Assembly (NCBI GenBank): GCA_964544955.1
Contig: CAZJEB010000001.1
Coordinates: forward strand, 186,001 to 250,000
Direction: 5' to 3'
Length of the DNA stretch: 64,000 bases
Source: JAAZPT01 sp964544955
GTDB lineage: Bacteria; Bacillota; Clostridia; Christensenellales; Aristaeellaceae
The notes beneath the pieces were generated by a model. That model worked only from the letters and a program-made list of their open reading frames with translations, had not been told where the DNA came from and ran no database searches. The position numbers and the translations under genes were made by a program. Shown here piece by piece: positions 17,395 to 26,149 of this stretch. Each line of letters starts with the position of its first letter. The first letter of the stretch is position 1.

Positions 17395-18342
17395 ATGAAT
17401 GTATCAAAAAATCTCTATCATATACCTATATTATTAAATACTGTTTTGGAATATTTAATAACAGATAAAAACGGTATTTATTTAGATGGAACTTTAGGTG
17501 GTGGTGGCCATAGTTTAGGAATATTAGAAAATATTAGCAATAAAGGAAAATTGATAGGTGTAGATAGGGATTTAGATGCAATTTCATTTGCATCTAATAA
17601 ATTAAGAAATTTTGATAACTTTATTGCCATACATAACAACTTCCATAACTTTATCGAAATTCTTGATGAATTAAATATAAACTTGTTAAATGGAGTATTG
17701 CTCGATTTAGGAGTTTCAAGCCACCAAATTGACTCTGAAATTAGAGGGTTTTCTTATCATATAAATTCACCATTAGATATGAGGATGGATACAAGTAGTG
17801 GCATAACAGCAAAAGAATACCTTAATAGTGTAAGAAAAGAGGATTTCACAAAAATTCTTTATGATTATGGTGACGAGAAATGGGCAAAAAAAATAGCTGA
17901 TAATTTAATCGAATTTAGAAACATTAAACCACTTGAAAATACTTTTGATTTGGTAGATATAGTTGATAAATCAATACCTGCATCAGTTAGATATAAAATA
18001 AAAGGTCACCCCGCTAAAAGAACTTTTCAAGCAATTAGAATAGCAATAAATGATGAAATATCACCTTTAGAACAAACTATTTCTAGTATAATTAATAGAT
18101 TATATAAAGGTGGAAGATTATGTATTATTACATTTCATTCAATAGAAGATAGAATAGTAAAAAATACATTTAAAAGGCTTCAAAACCCCTGTACTTGCCC
18201 ACCTAAGGCTCCTATTTGTACTTGTAATAAAATTTCATTAGGTAAAGTAATTACTTCTAAACCAATTTTACCTAACGAAAATGAACTTGATATAAACAGT
18301 AGAAGCCATAGTGCTAAATTAAGAGTTTTTGAGAGATTATAG
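17395..18342 (+). CDS. rsmH: 16S rRNA (cytosine1402-N4)-methyltransferase
   Basis: RsmH (MraW) methylates N4 of C1402 in the 16S rRNA P-site. The 315-residue protein shows VLEYLITDKNGIYLDGTLGGGGH (SAM-binding), IGVDRDLDAI, LLDLGVSSHQID, KGHPAKRTFQAIRIAIND and CIITFHSIEDRIVKN. In most Firmicutes rsmH heads the division and cell-wall cluster; here it lies between valS and rsmI, with no mraZ or ftsL. Its neighbour RsmI 2'-O-methylates the same nucleotide, so the pairing makes functional sense. AAAGGAAA lies upstream of the ATG. Confidence 0.95.
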   Translation: MNVSKNLYHIPILLNTVLEYLITDKNGIYLDGTLGGGGHSLGILENISNKGKLIGVDRDLDAISFASNKLRNFDNFIAIHNNFHNFIEILDELNINLLNGVLLDLGVSSHQIDSEIRGFSYHINSPLDMRMDTSSGITAKEYLNSVRKEDFTKILYDYGDEKWAKKIADNLIEFRNIKPLENTFDLVDIVDKSIPASVRYKIKGHPAKRTFQAIRIAINDEISPLEQTISSIINRLYKGGRLCIITFHSIEDRIVKNTFKRLQNPCTCPPKAPICTCNKISLGKVITSKPILPNENELDINSRSHSAKLRVFERL

Positions 18343-18351
18343 GTTGTAAAT

Positions 18352-19212
18352 ATGTCTAATTTATATATTGTAGCTACACCAATTGGTAATTTAAATGATA
18401 TTAGTAAACGAGCCATAGATGTTTTAGAAAGTGTGGATTTAATTGCTGCTGAAGATACCCGTGTAACAAAGAAATTATTAAACCATTTTAATATTAAAAC
18501 TAAAACAATAAGCTATCACAAACATAATGAATTGGTTCGTTCTAAGGAGTTAATATCAGATATACTAAACAAAAATATATCTATTGCAATAACTACTGAT
18601 GCAGGTACTCCTTGCATTTCTGATCCAGGAAGTATATTGATAAATGAGGCAATAAAAAATAATATTCCAATTATTTCTATTCCTGGTCCAGTCGCTTTTA
18701 TAACGGCTTTAACAATAAGTGGTTTTGATTTAAGTGAATTTACATTTTATGGTTTTTTACCAAGAAATGTAAAAGAAATAACAAATAAATTAAATGAAAT
18801 TAAACTATACTCAAAAATAGCTATATTCTATGAATCTCCAAATAGAATTCTTTCAATTTTAAAAATAGTAAGTGATGTTGATATAAATGCCACAATTAGC
18901 TTAAGTAAAGAAATAACCAAATTACATGAAACAACATATAGGGGAAATATAATTGATGTTTATAATGAATTAAAAGATAATGAATATATAAATAAAGGTG
19001 AATATTGTTTGATTGTAAAATGGGGGAGTGATGATCCTGATAAAGAGATTAATCCTTTGTTAGAAATTTCATTAGATGCAAAAGTTTTTGACTTATTGTT
19101 AAAAGAAGTTAATAAAGAGAATATATTTAAGATACTCACCGCTAATGGCAATAAGCGAAACGATATCTATAAATCGATTATAAACGTTGAAAAGAAACTT
19201 AATATTAAATAG
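18352..19212 (+). CDS. rsmI: 16S rRNA (cytidine1402-2'-O)-methyltransferase
   Basis: RsmI (YraL) adds the 2'-O-methyl to C1402, completing the m4Cm made together with RsmH. It is 286 residues of the tetrapyrrole-methylase fold. Visible are LYIVATPIGNLNDIS at the N-terminus, AEDTRVTKKLL, TDAGTPCISDPG, SIPGPVAFITAL and FYESPNRIL. The gene begins nine bases after rsmH. The bidirectional terminator 10 bases beyond its stop closes the valS-rsmH-rsmI unit. Confidence 0.95.
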   Translation: MSNLYIVATPIGNLNDISKRAIDVLESVDLIAAEDTRVTKKLLNHFNIKTKTISYHKHNELVRSKELISDILNKNISIAITTDAGTPCISDPGSILINEAIKNNIPIISIPGPVAFITALTISGFDLSEFTFYGFLPRNVKEITNKLNEIKLYSKIAIFYESPNRILSILKIVSDVDINATISLSKEITKLHETTYRGNIIDVYNELKDNEYINKGEYCLIVKWGSDDPDKEINPLLEISLDAKVFDLLLKEVNKENIFKILTANGNKRNDIYKSIINVEKKLNIK

Positions 19213-19221
19213 TTCAAATAT

Positions 19222-19251
19222 AAAAAAACAGTCATAAATGACTGTTTTTTT
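19222..19251. terminator. Bidirectional terminator between rsmI and lexA
   Basis: AAAAAAACAGTCA and TGACTGTTTTTT pair around a 4-base loop, giving a U-run on both strands. It ends rsmI on the plus strand and lexA on the minus strand, and overlaps the lexA stop codon by two bases. Confidence 0.9.
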
Positions 19252-19849
19252 ATAGAATTCTATATAATGATACAACTTTACCTAATATTTCCACATTATC
19301 ACATATTATAGGCTTCATAGATGAATTTTCTGGCTTTAATTTAATTTTATTTCCTTCTTTAAAATATCTTTTAACGGTTGCTTCATCTTTTATCATAGCA
19401 ACTACGATATCTCCATTGTCTGCATCAGCTTGCTTTCTAACAACAACATTATCACCATCGTTTATTCCAATTTCTATCATACTTTCACCACGCACCGTAA
19501 GTATAAAAAAATCACCTTGCCCTATCATACATTCGGGTAAAGAAACATAATCATCAATATCTTCTTCAGCTAATATTGGAACACCAGCAGTAACCCTACC
19601 AACTAATGGAATTAGTTTTACAGATGACTCTTTTTTTTCAATAATCTGTATAGATCTTGGTATAAGGGTATCTCTTTTGATCAATCCACTTTTTTCAAGT
19701 CTTGCTAAATGTCCATGAACTGTAGATGTTGATTTTAAATTTACAGCATTACAAATCTCCCTTACAGATGGGGGATATCCTTTTGTACTGATTTCGCTTT
19801 TGATAAAATCTAAAATTCTATTTTGAGTTTTTCCGCGTGGTTTTTTCAT
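19250..19849 (-). CDS. lexA: LexA SOS repressor
   Basis: This repressor of DNA-damage genes is inactivated by RecA-stimulated self-cleavage. It is 199 residues. The N-terminal winged helix has YPPSVREICNAVNLKSTSTVHGHL. The cleavage bond is Ala88-Gly89 in GRVTAGVPI, and the catalytic dyad is Ser123 (RGESMIEIG) and Lys160 (ATVKRYF). It starts 11 bases after the XerS-like recombinase gene, so they are likely co-transcribed. I did not find a consensus GAAC-N4-GTTC box directly before either gene. Confidence 0.95.
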   Translation of the reverse strand: MKKPRGKTQNRILDFIKSEISTKGYPPSVREICNAVNLKSTSTVHGHLARLEKSGLIKRDTLIPRSIQIIEKKESSVKLIPLVGRVTAGVPILAEEDIDDYVSLPECMIGQGDFFILTVRGESMIEIGINDGDNVVVRKQADADNGDIVVAMIKDEATVKRYFKEGNKIKLKPENSSMKPIICDNVEILGKVVSLYRIL

Positions 19850-19860
19850 TTACAACTCCT

Positions 19861-20961
19861 TCATAAATCATCAACATTGTCTAACGCTCCAGGAATTACA
19901 ATATCCCGTGCTGCTTGTTTTTTATGTTCCTCAGATATAGCCGCATAATGTTTTCTTGTTGTATTAACATCAGCATGCCCTAAGGCATCTGCTACTAAAT
20001 ATATATCTCCAGTACTTTTATATAAATTTGTCGCATATGTGCTTCTCAACTTATGAGGGCTAATTCTCTTTTTCAACGGAGCTGCAATATTTGCGTATTT
20101 TTTGACTAATTTTTGAACAGCCCTAGCAGATATACGTTTACGTTGTAATGATAAAAAAAACGCGTTTTCATGGCCTTTTTCAACTTCTATATCTTTTCTT
20201 ATATCATAATAATTCATCAATGCATCAGCAACTTGAATTGGATAATATAAAATTTCGCTATTTCCACCTTTTCTAGTAACTAATACCGCATTTATTTTAA
20301 AATCAATATCTTCAATATTAATTCCTATACATTCGCTTATACGCATACCAGTACCTAAAAATAACATTATCATTGCATAGTCACGTTGCCTAGTAATAAT
20401 ATTAAACATTTTTTGATTTTTAGATAATGAGTTTCCGTTTAAAATAACATTCATCATATTTTTAACTTCATCATCATCCAAAAATAGTATTGGTTTATTG
20501 GATAATTTAGGCAAAGGAACCATTTCGGCAGTATTGCCAGGAATTCTTTCCATCCTAAACAAATATCCAAATAATGATCTAAGAGCAGATAACTTTCTCA
20601 TTATACCATTTTCATTATTTTGATAAGTTTTTTCAACAACAGTATTGTCATCTTGTGTATCTATTTCTTTTATATAATATCTTAAATAATCAATAAAAAT
20701 ATCAAATTCTTTTGCACTAAAAGAAGCAACATCATTATCATCGAACTCATACAATTTTTTGCCAGCAAAACGAGGAATTTCTTTAATAGCAAATTCAAAA
20801 AAAATAACATAATCTAATGCATACGCTAGCCTTGTTAATTCACTTGATGTAGTTGATATACTTCTTAAAAAATCACCACATAAAGGAGGCAGCTGTGAAA
20901 TTAACTGCCTTAACTTTATTGTTTTATTCTTTTGAACATTATCATTCAATTTATTATTCAT
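19861..20961 (-). CDS. XerS-like tyrosine recombinase
   Basis: This is a 366-residue site-specific recombinase with the complete catalytic set: Arg207 (GTGMRISE), Lys231 (VTRKGG), His303 and Arg306 (SPHKLRST), His329 (LGHADVNTT) and nucleophile Tyr339 (HYAAI). The long N-terminal core-binding region (about 1-165), with an FFEFAIKEI helix and an insertion before RKLSALRSLF, resembles the single-recombinase XerS/XerH type more than the roughly 300-residue XerC/XerD. Its neighbours are lexA and rnhA, with no phage genes, so a chromosome-dimer resolvase is more likely than a phage integrase. A strong 34-bp near-palindrome sits just before the start codon. Confidence 0.8.
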   Translation of the reverse strand: MNNKLNDNVQKNKTIKLRQLISQLPPLCGDFLRSISTTSSELTRLAYALDYVIFFEFAIKEIPRFAGKKLYEFDDNDVASFSAKEFDIFIDYLRYYIKEIDTQDDNTVVEKTYQNNENGIMRKLSALRSLFGYLFRMERIPGNTAEMVPLPKLSNKPILFLDDDEVKNMMNVILNGNSLSKNQKMFNIITRQRDYAMIMLFLGTGMRISECIGINIEDIDFKINAVLVTRKGGNSEILYYPIQVADALMNYYDIRKDIEVEKGHENAFFLSLQRKRISARAVQKLVKKYANIAAPLKKRISPHKLRSTYATNLYKSTGDIYLVADALGHADVNTTRKHYAAISEEHKKQAARDIVIPGALDNVDDL

Positions 20962-20969
20962 TCCACTTT

Positions 20970-21003
20970 AACTATTCGTTAAAGTATTCTTTTGCGAATA
21001 GTT
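20970..21003. repeat. 34-bp near-palindrome upstream of the XerS-like gene
   Basis: AACTATTCG (20970-20978) and CGAATAGTT (20995-21003) are perfect inverted arms. Inside them AAAG and CTTT continue the symmetry, so each 15-base arm has only two mismatched positions around a 4-base centre. It fills the gap between rnhA and the recombinase start. It may be a Xer recombination (dif) site, since difSL lies next to xerS in streptococci, or an operator for the recombinase-lexA unit. Confidence 0.6.
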
Positions 21004-21005
21004 GT

Positions 21006-21470
21006 TTAATGTTCCCCTTTGTTTAAATTAATATATTCTTCTATAGCATCTTTAGCTAACTTATCACACCTATTATTAAATTCATTATCCGAATGACCTT
21101 TTACTTTAATAAATTCAACTTCATGTTTTTTAGCTTTTATTTGTAATAATAATAATTTCCATAAATCATCATTTTCAACTTTTTTCTTATCAGATTTTAC
21201 CCAATTATATTTTTGCCAATTTATAATCCACTTATCATTAAATGCATTTACAACATAAGCTGAATCAGAATATATTTTTAAATTACATGGTTCTTTTAAT
21301 GCACCAATACCTGAAATTACTGCCATTAACTCCATCCTATTATTTGTAGTTAATGGCATAAATCCAGATATTTCTTTTGTTACATTACCAAACTTAAGTA
21401 TGGCAGCCCATCCTCCTGGTCCAGGATTTCCAGAACAAGCTCCATCTGTATAGATTTCAACAAACTTCAA
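21006..21470 (-). CDS. rnhA: Ribonuclease HI
   Basis: RNase HI cleaves the RNA strand of RNA-DNA hybrids. The 154-residue protein keeps all four catalytic acids: Asp9 (YTDGACSGNPGPGGWA), Glu47 (NNRMELMAV), Asp69 (YSDSAYVV) and Asp136 (NNRCDKLA), plus His126 in KGHSDNE. The extended handle region WQKYNWVKSDKKKVEN is of the E. coli type. It begins 10 bases after rnfB ends and may share the rnf transcript. Confidence 0.95.
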   Translation of the reverse strand: MKFVEIYTDGACSGNPGPGGWAAILKFGNVTKEISGFMPLTTNNRMELMAVISGIGALKEPCNLKIYSDSAYVVNAFNDKWIINWQKYNWVKSDKKKVENDDLWKLLLLQIKAKKHEVEFIKVKGHSDNEFNNRCDKLAKDAIEEYINLNKGEH

Positions 21471-21480
21471 TTACAATCCC

Positions 21481-22533
21481 CTATTGTTCTTCAAATTCTG
21501 CAACTTCATCGGCTGTGCCAACTATTGCATTAGCATCTCTTGGATGTAAACGATCTTTCATAGTTATGCATTTTGTTGGACATTTTTTTACACACTCTTC
21601 ACAACCAGTGCAGGCTTCTGTAATAAAATGTGGCTTCTTTAATTCACCAACAATAGAATCAAATTTACAAACCTTTTTACAAATACCACACCCAATGCAC
21701 GCATCTCTGTCTATTGTTGCTATTTTTCTTTCTTCAAAATTGCCCCAAATTGCGCCTGTAGGACAATCTTCAGCACACATTAAACAACCAACACACTTGT
21801 TATAGTCGAATACAGGTAAATTATTTACCATTGTTATAGCCTCGAATTTACACCTTTTAGCGCATAATGTACAGCCAATACATCCAATTTTACAATTTAA
21901 TTTAACTAATTTTCCTTTTTCTGCAGCTTTACAAAGAATTTTTACCTTTAAATTATCTGGTTGTAAATTAATAATATTTTTAGGGCACGCTTCAACACAA
22001 GCTCCACAGGCTGTGCATTTTTCTGGATCAACAACTGCTATTTTTAAATTTGGGTCAATATGTATCGCATCAAACTTACATACATTTTCACATGAACCTA
22101 ACCCCATACAGCCAAATTGACAAGCTTTGTTGCCATCATTAACCATAATAGCAGCTGAGCAATCCTTAATATCTTTGTAATCATACTTATAATTACATAA
22201 TTCTGCTGTACCTTGGCATCTTACAGTAGCAACTAATCTTACATTAGTACTTGTTGCTTCAACACCCATAATATCAGCCAATTTTATTACTAACTCATTT
22301 CCACCAACTGGACATGCTGTTATAGGAGCTATACCTTCATATATTGCATCTGATAATGCATCACAACCTGGATATCCACAACCACCGCAGTTAGCACCAG
22401 GTAGTGCTTCTCTAATGGCATCCTTTTTTGGATCTGCTTTAACCATAAAAACTTTATTAGCAAGCGTCAAACCTAAACCAAAAATAAGAGCTAGGCCACC
22501 GAGAACTGAAATCGCGATTAAAACATCTTTCAT
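21481..22533 (-). CDS. rnfB: Rnf complex subunit B, ferredoxin-like, extended
   Basis: RnfB is the membrane-anchored iron-sulfur subunit that receives electrons from ferredoxin in the Na+/H+-pumping ferredoxin:NAD oxidoreductase. Residues 1-25 are a membrane helix. The conserved cluster ANCGGCGYPGC...CPVGG follows, then CQFGCMGLGSC, and five further C-x2-C-x2-C-x3-C motifs (KCTACGACVEAC, CIGCTLCAKRC, KCVGCLMCAEDC, ACIGCGICKKVC, ACTGCEECVKKC). The 350 residues and roughly seven clusters make it longer than the common form of about 270 residues, but similar long RnfB occurs in Clostridia. It is the last rnf gene of the operon. Confidence 0.93.
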   Translation of the reverse strand: MKDVLIAISVLGGLALIFGLGLTLANKVFMVKADPKKDAIREALPGANCGGCGYPGCDALSDAIYEGIAPITACPVGGNELVIKLADIMGVEATSTNVRLVATVRCQGTAELCNYKYDYKDIKDCSAAIMVNDGNKACQFGCMGLGSCENVCKFDAIHIDPNLKIAVVDPEKCTACGACVEACPKNIINLQPDNLKVKILCKAAEKGKLVKLNCKIGCIGCTLCAKRCKFEAITMVNNLPVFDYNKCVGCLMCAEDCPTGAIWGNFEERKIATIDRDACIGCGICKKVCKFDSIVGELKKPHFITEACTGCEECVKKCPTKCITMKDRLHPRDANAIVGTADEVAEFEEQ

Positions 22534-22550
22534 TTAATTCTCCCCTATCC

Positions 22551-23126
22551 TTATATTAATCCAACAAAACCTTGGAAAGCTATTGACATAAGACTTGCTG
22601 ATATTAAAACACCGGAAAAACCTTTCATCCAAGAAGGCATATTGCTAAGTTCTAATCTTTCCCTTATTCCAGCAAACAAAACAATAGCTAATGTAAAACC
22701 AAGTGCAGATCCTATACCATTAACAACGCTTTCTAGTAAATTATAACTTTCTTTAACGTTTAGAAGTGTTACACCTAAAACAGCACAGTTTGTTGTAATT
22801 AAAGGTAAATATACACCTAAAGCTTTATAAAGCGAAAAGCTAACTTTTTTTAATACCATTTCTACAATTTGAACCAAAACTGCTATTACTAAAATAAATG
22901 CAATAGTTTGTAAATATTCAATGTTTAAAGGTATTAGCAAAAATACTTGGATAATGTATGTCATTAGTGAAGACAACGCCATTACAAAAGTTACTGCCAT
23001 ACCCATACCAAAGGCAGTGCTAGTGTTTTTAGATACACCTAAGAAAGGACAAATACCTAAAAATTGAGACATTAAATAGTTGTTAACAAGAACGCTGCTT
23101 ATTAATATTACTATATAACTATTCAT
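22551..23126 (-). CDS. rnfA: Rnf complex subunit A
   Basis: RnfA is a 191-residue integral membrane protein with six transmembrane helices; together with RnfE it forms the symmetric membrane core of the pump and binds an intramembrane iron-sulfur cluster. Family landmarks are NNYLMSQFLGICPFLGVSK, with the cluster-ligand cysteine in GICPFLG, and LITTNCAVLGV with the second cysteine. Its start overlaps the rnfE stop in the ATGA manner, indicating translational coupling. Confidence 0.95.
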   Translation of the reverse strand: MNSYIVILISSVLVNNYLMSQFLGICPFLGVSKNTSTAFGMGMAVTFVMALSSLMTYIIQVFLLIPLNIEYLQTIAFILVIAVLVQIVEMVLKKVSFSLYKALGVYLPLITTNCAVLGVTLLNVKESYNLLESVVNGIGSALGFTLAIVLFAGIRERLELSNMPSWMKGFSGVLISASLMSIAFQGFVGLI

Positions 23127-23758
23127 GCATTAGCCTCCTTTTCTTTCTGCTTTCTATCATAAATTGAAAACAATTTATTAATTAGGAACGCCAATAATCC
23201 CAACATCAAAAACCCACCTGGAGGCTGAGATATTATACCCATTGGAGGAATTGCTTCTGGTAGTATTTGGATTCCAAAGAAAGTTCCTTTACCAATAATC
23301 TCTCTAAATGAAGCTAATACTGTAATTGAAGCTGTAAAACCAAGCCCCATACCAATAGCATCAAGCAATGATAAGAAAGGAGGGTTTTTAAAAGCAAATG
23401 ATTCTGCACGAGCAAAAATTATACAGTTAACAACAATTAAAGGGATAAATATTCCTAGAGATTTATCTAAAGCAGGGAAAAATGCTTTAATTAACATTTG
23501 AACTATTGTAACGAATGATGCAATAACAACTACAAACGCAGGAATTCTAATTTTCTCAGAAACTATATTTCTAAGTAGAGATATAACTACATTTGAACCA
23601 GCTAAAACAAAAGTTGCTGCTAACCCCATACCTATACCCTGGGATGCTACTGTTGTAATTGCAAGTGTAGGACACATACCTAACATAAGTCTAAAAGTAG
23701 GATTTTCATTTATTAAGCCATTTAAAAGGGTTTTAGTATATATTTTTTTATCTTTCAT
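23123..23758 (-). CDS. rnfE: Rnf complex subunit E
   Basis: RnfE is the paralogue of RnfA, with six membrane helices. GMCPTLAITT and IVVNCIIFARAE carry the conserved intramembrane cysteines. I start it at ATG 23758, 211 residues, because GGGGAGGTG lies seven bases before this ATG; an upstream in-frame ATG would run 40 bases into rnfD. With this start only four bases separate the rnfD stop from rnfE, so the gene normally found between them, rnfG, is absent. Confidence 0.94.
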   Translation of the reverse strand: MKDKKIYTKTLLNGLINENPTFRLMLGMCPTLAITTVASQGIGMGLAATFVLAGSNVVISLLRNIVSEKIRIPAFVVVIASFVTIVQMLIKAFFPALDKSLGIFIPLIVVNCIIFARAESFAFKNPPFLSLLDAIGMGLGFTASITVLASFREIIGKGTFFGIQILPEAIPPMGIISQPPGGFLMLGLLAFLINKLFSIYDRKQKEKEANA

Positions 23759-23762
23759 TTGC

Positions 23763-24734
23763 TTACACCTCCCCAAATGCTCTTGGTCTTGTCCATTTAT
23801 CAATCAATGGTGTTGCAACGTTCATAAACAATATTGCAAAAGAACACCCTTCAGGGTAAGCTCCAAAAGCTCTTATAACAAATAAAATAACGCCACAGCC
23901 AATTCCCATGATAATACGCCCAGTTTTATAAATTGGGCAAGTTACGTAGTCTGTTGCCATAAAAAATGCTCCCAATATTAAGCCGCCACTTAAAACATGA
24001 CTAAGAGCATTATCCATGCCACTTTCAACTGAATATATAGTTCCAGTTTTTAATAAGAAAAGAACAAATACTGTTCCAATAAAGAAAACAGGTACTCTCC
24101 AATCAATAACTCTTCTTACAATTAAATATATACCACCTATAATTAAAGCGAGTTTTGATGTTTCACCCAACATTCCAGGAATATTTCCTAAGAACAATTG
24201 AATTAATGTAAAGCTAGTTTCACTATTAGCTGCAAGAGGTGTTGCTACTGATACTAAATCAACACCTGAGCCAAAACCTTGATACATATTACCAACTTCT
24301 GGTATTAATCTTGCAGACATCAATGCTGTCCATGAAATAAACATTATTGTTCTTGCAGCTAAAGCTGGATTTACAAAGTTTTGTCCAATTCCGCCATACA
24401 TTTGTTTAACTAATATTATAGCTAACATACTACCAAATATTGGAATCCATAATGGAGCGGAAACAGGTACATTTAATGCCACTAAAATACCTGTTACAAC
24501 AGCACTTAAATCACCTAATGTGTTATTCTTATGTGATAATCTTTGGAAAAAATATTCAGAAAGCATAGCACTTACTATCGCTAAAACTACAATAATTAGA
24601 GCCTTTAAACCAAATATAATTACACTTGCAATAATTGCAGGTAATAAAGCAATGCAAACATCCAACATTAAGTGCTTTGTACTTGTTGTATCCCTTAGAA
24701 AAGGTGTAGATGTTACAACTAATTTTGTGTTCAT
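23763..24734 (-). CDS. rnfD: Rnf complex subunit D
   Basis: RnfD is the large membrane subunit that carries a covalently bound FMN. It is 323 residues with about eight to ten hydrophobic helices, homologous to NqrB. The flavinylation threonine is Thr165, in VSVATPLA, matching the S-x-A-T-P-L motif of the family. NFVNPALAARTI is another conserved block. It follows rnfC directly, with the rnfD start codon next to the rnfC stop. Confidence 0.94.
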   Translation of the reverse strand: MNTKLVVTSTPFLRDTTSTKHLMLDVCIALLPAIIASVIIFGLKALIIVVLAIVSAMLSEYFFQRLSHKNNTLGDLSAVVTGILVALNVPVSAPLWIPIFGSMLAIILVKQMYGGIGQNFVNPALAARTIMFISWTALMSARLIPEVGNMYQGFGSGVDLVSVATPLAANSETSFTLIQLFLGNIPGMLGETSKLALIIGGIYLIVRRVIDWRVPVFFIGTVFVLFLLKTGTIYSVESGMDNALSHVLSGGLILGAFFMATDYVTCPIYKTGRIIMGIGCGVILFVIRAFGAYPEGCSFAILFMNVATPLIDKWTRPRAFGEV

Positions 24735-26072
24735 TTATTTTTTCACCCCTTCAGATTTTTTTGCATTGTTCTCTCTAATATGATATTTACTCAATTTACA
24801 ACTTTGAGTTAATCTTCGTTTTGCGGGGCATGACCATGAGCAAATACCACATTCTATGCAGCTCATTACTTGGTATTTTTCGTTTTCTAAAGCTTTATTA
24901 TTTCTAACGTTTCTGTCTATTTCACTAGGTGAAAGCTTCATTGGGCAATTATAACCACATCTGCCACATCTAATACAAGGTGATTCTTCAACATCAGAAT
25001 AAGCCTCTTCTAAAGCAACAATACCAGAATACCCTTTTGTAATTGGAATATCTTTTCTAATTATAGGCTCACCCATCATAGGTCCACCCATAATTATCAT
25101 TTTGGTATTCTCTCTTAACCCTCCAGCTTCATTCACAATGTCTTCAACTGGTGAACCAATTTTTACTAGCATGTTTTTGGGTTGATCAAAATTACCGGCT
25201 ATTGTAACGATCCTTTCAACAACTGGTTTGCCATATCTAACAGCTTCATATATAGCATTACATGTGGTTACATTTAAAACAATAACGCCTACGCTTGCAG
25301 GTAAATTTCCAATTTTAACCTTTCGTCTTGTTGTTGCATAAATTAACTGCTTTTCACCACCTTGAGGATAAACAACAGGTAATGACATTACAGAAAAGCT
25401 ATCCATATTTTTAACTTTATCACTTAATAAGGCAATTGCATCAGGCTTATTGGCTTCAATTCCAATAATAACCTTTTTAGCATTCACAATTTTTTTAGCT
25501 ATTGAAATTCCTTCAATTATTTGATCAGAATTTTCAAGCATAAGTCTATGATCTGCACTTAAATAAGGTTCACATTCAACAGCATTAATAACGAGGGTAT
25601 CAATTTCCTCTTTTGGTGAAAGCTTAACATGGGTTGGGAATGTTGCACCACCCAAACCAACAACACCAGCATTTTTTATTTTATTTATAAGTTCATCTTT
25701 GCTAAGTTTTGAATAGTCTTCACATGGTTCAAGATCAACCCAAGTGTTATTAAAGTCATTATCAATTATTACACTATTAACATAATTGCCACGAACCACC
25801 ATAACCCTTTCAACAGAAACAACTTTACCAGAAACGCTAGAATGAATATTAGCTGATATGTTGCCCTGGGCTTCACCTATTAATTGACCTACCTTTACTA
25901 AATCACCTTTCTTTACTAAACTCAAGCTTTCTTTTCCAATATGTTGACATAGTGGAATTGTTACTCTGGCAGGTTGATGAAGGGTTTCAACAGCAATTTG
26001 AGATGTTACTCTTTTACCATTAATTCCCTCTTTTGGATGTACACCGCCAGGAAAAAATTTCTTAATAAACAA
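24735..26072 (-). CDS. rnfC: Rnf complex subunit C
   Basis: RnfC is the peripheral subunit holding the FMN/NADH site and two [4Fe-4S] clusters. Landmarks are FPGGVHPKEG at the N-terminus, VVGLGGATFPTHVKL, LVINAVECEPYLSADHRLM, and two ferredoxin motifs, PCIRCGRCGYNCPMKL and SCIECGICSWSCPAKR. I choose TTG 26072, giving 445 residues beginning MFIKKFFPGGVHP, because AGGGG lies seven bases before it and the family usually begins close to F-x-GG-x-HP. The earlier in-frame GTG at 26085-26087 overlaps that ribosome-binding site. First gene of the rnf operon. Confidence 0.93.
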   Translation of the reverse strand: MFIKKFFPGGVHPKEGINGKRVTSQIAVETLHQPARVTIPLCQHIGKESLSLVKKGDLVKVGQLIGEAQGNISANIHSSVSGKVVSVERVMVVRGNYVNSVIIDNDFNNTWVDLEPCEDYSKLSKDELINKIKNAGVVGLGGATFPTHVKLSPKEEIDTLVINAVECEPYLSADHRLMLENSDQIIEGISIAKKIVNAKKVIIGIEANKPDAIALLSDKVKNMDSFSVMSLPVVYPQGGEKQLIYATTRRKVKIGNLPASVGVIVLNVTTCNAIYEAVRYGKPVVERIVTIAGNFDQPKNMLVKIGSPVEDIVNEAGGLRENTKMIIMGGPMMGEPIIRKDIPITKGYSGIVALEEAYSDVEESPCIRCGRCGYNCPMKLSPSEIDRNVRNNKALENEKYQVMSCIECGICSWSCPAKRRLTQSCKLSKYHIRENNAKKSEGVKK

Positions 26073-26105
26073 ATTTAATCCCCTCACAATATTATTTTAT
26101 TTATC

Positions 26106-26134
26106 ATTATACTAATAATTAGTAATAAATGCAA
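26106..26134 (-). promoter_or_regulatory. Promoter of the rnf operon
   Basis: On the minus strand, TTGCAT (26129-26134), a 17-base spacer and TATAAT (26106-26111) lie about 35 bases before the rnfC start. No operator is obvious. Confidence 0.7.
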
Positions 26135-26149
26135 AGAATTTTATGATTT

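Noticed and set aside
19861..20961. The tyrosine recombinase as a mark of a phage or integrative element
   Set aside because: Neighbours are lexA, rnhA and rnf genes, with no phage or conjugation genes, no tRNA target and no att duplication; the protein fits a XerS-like housekeeping type.
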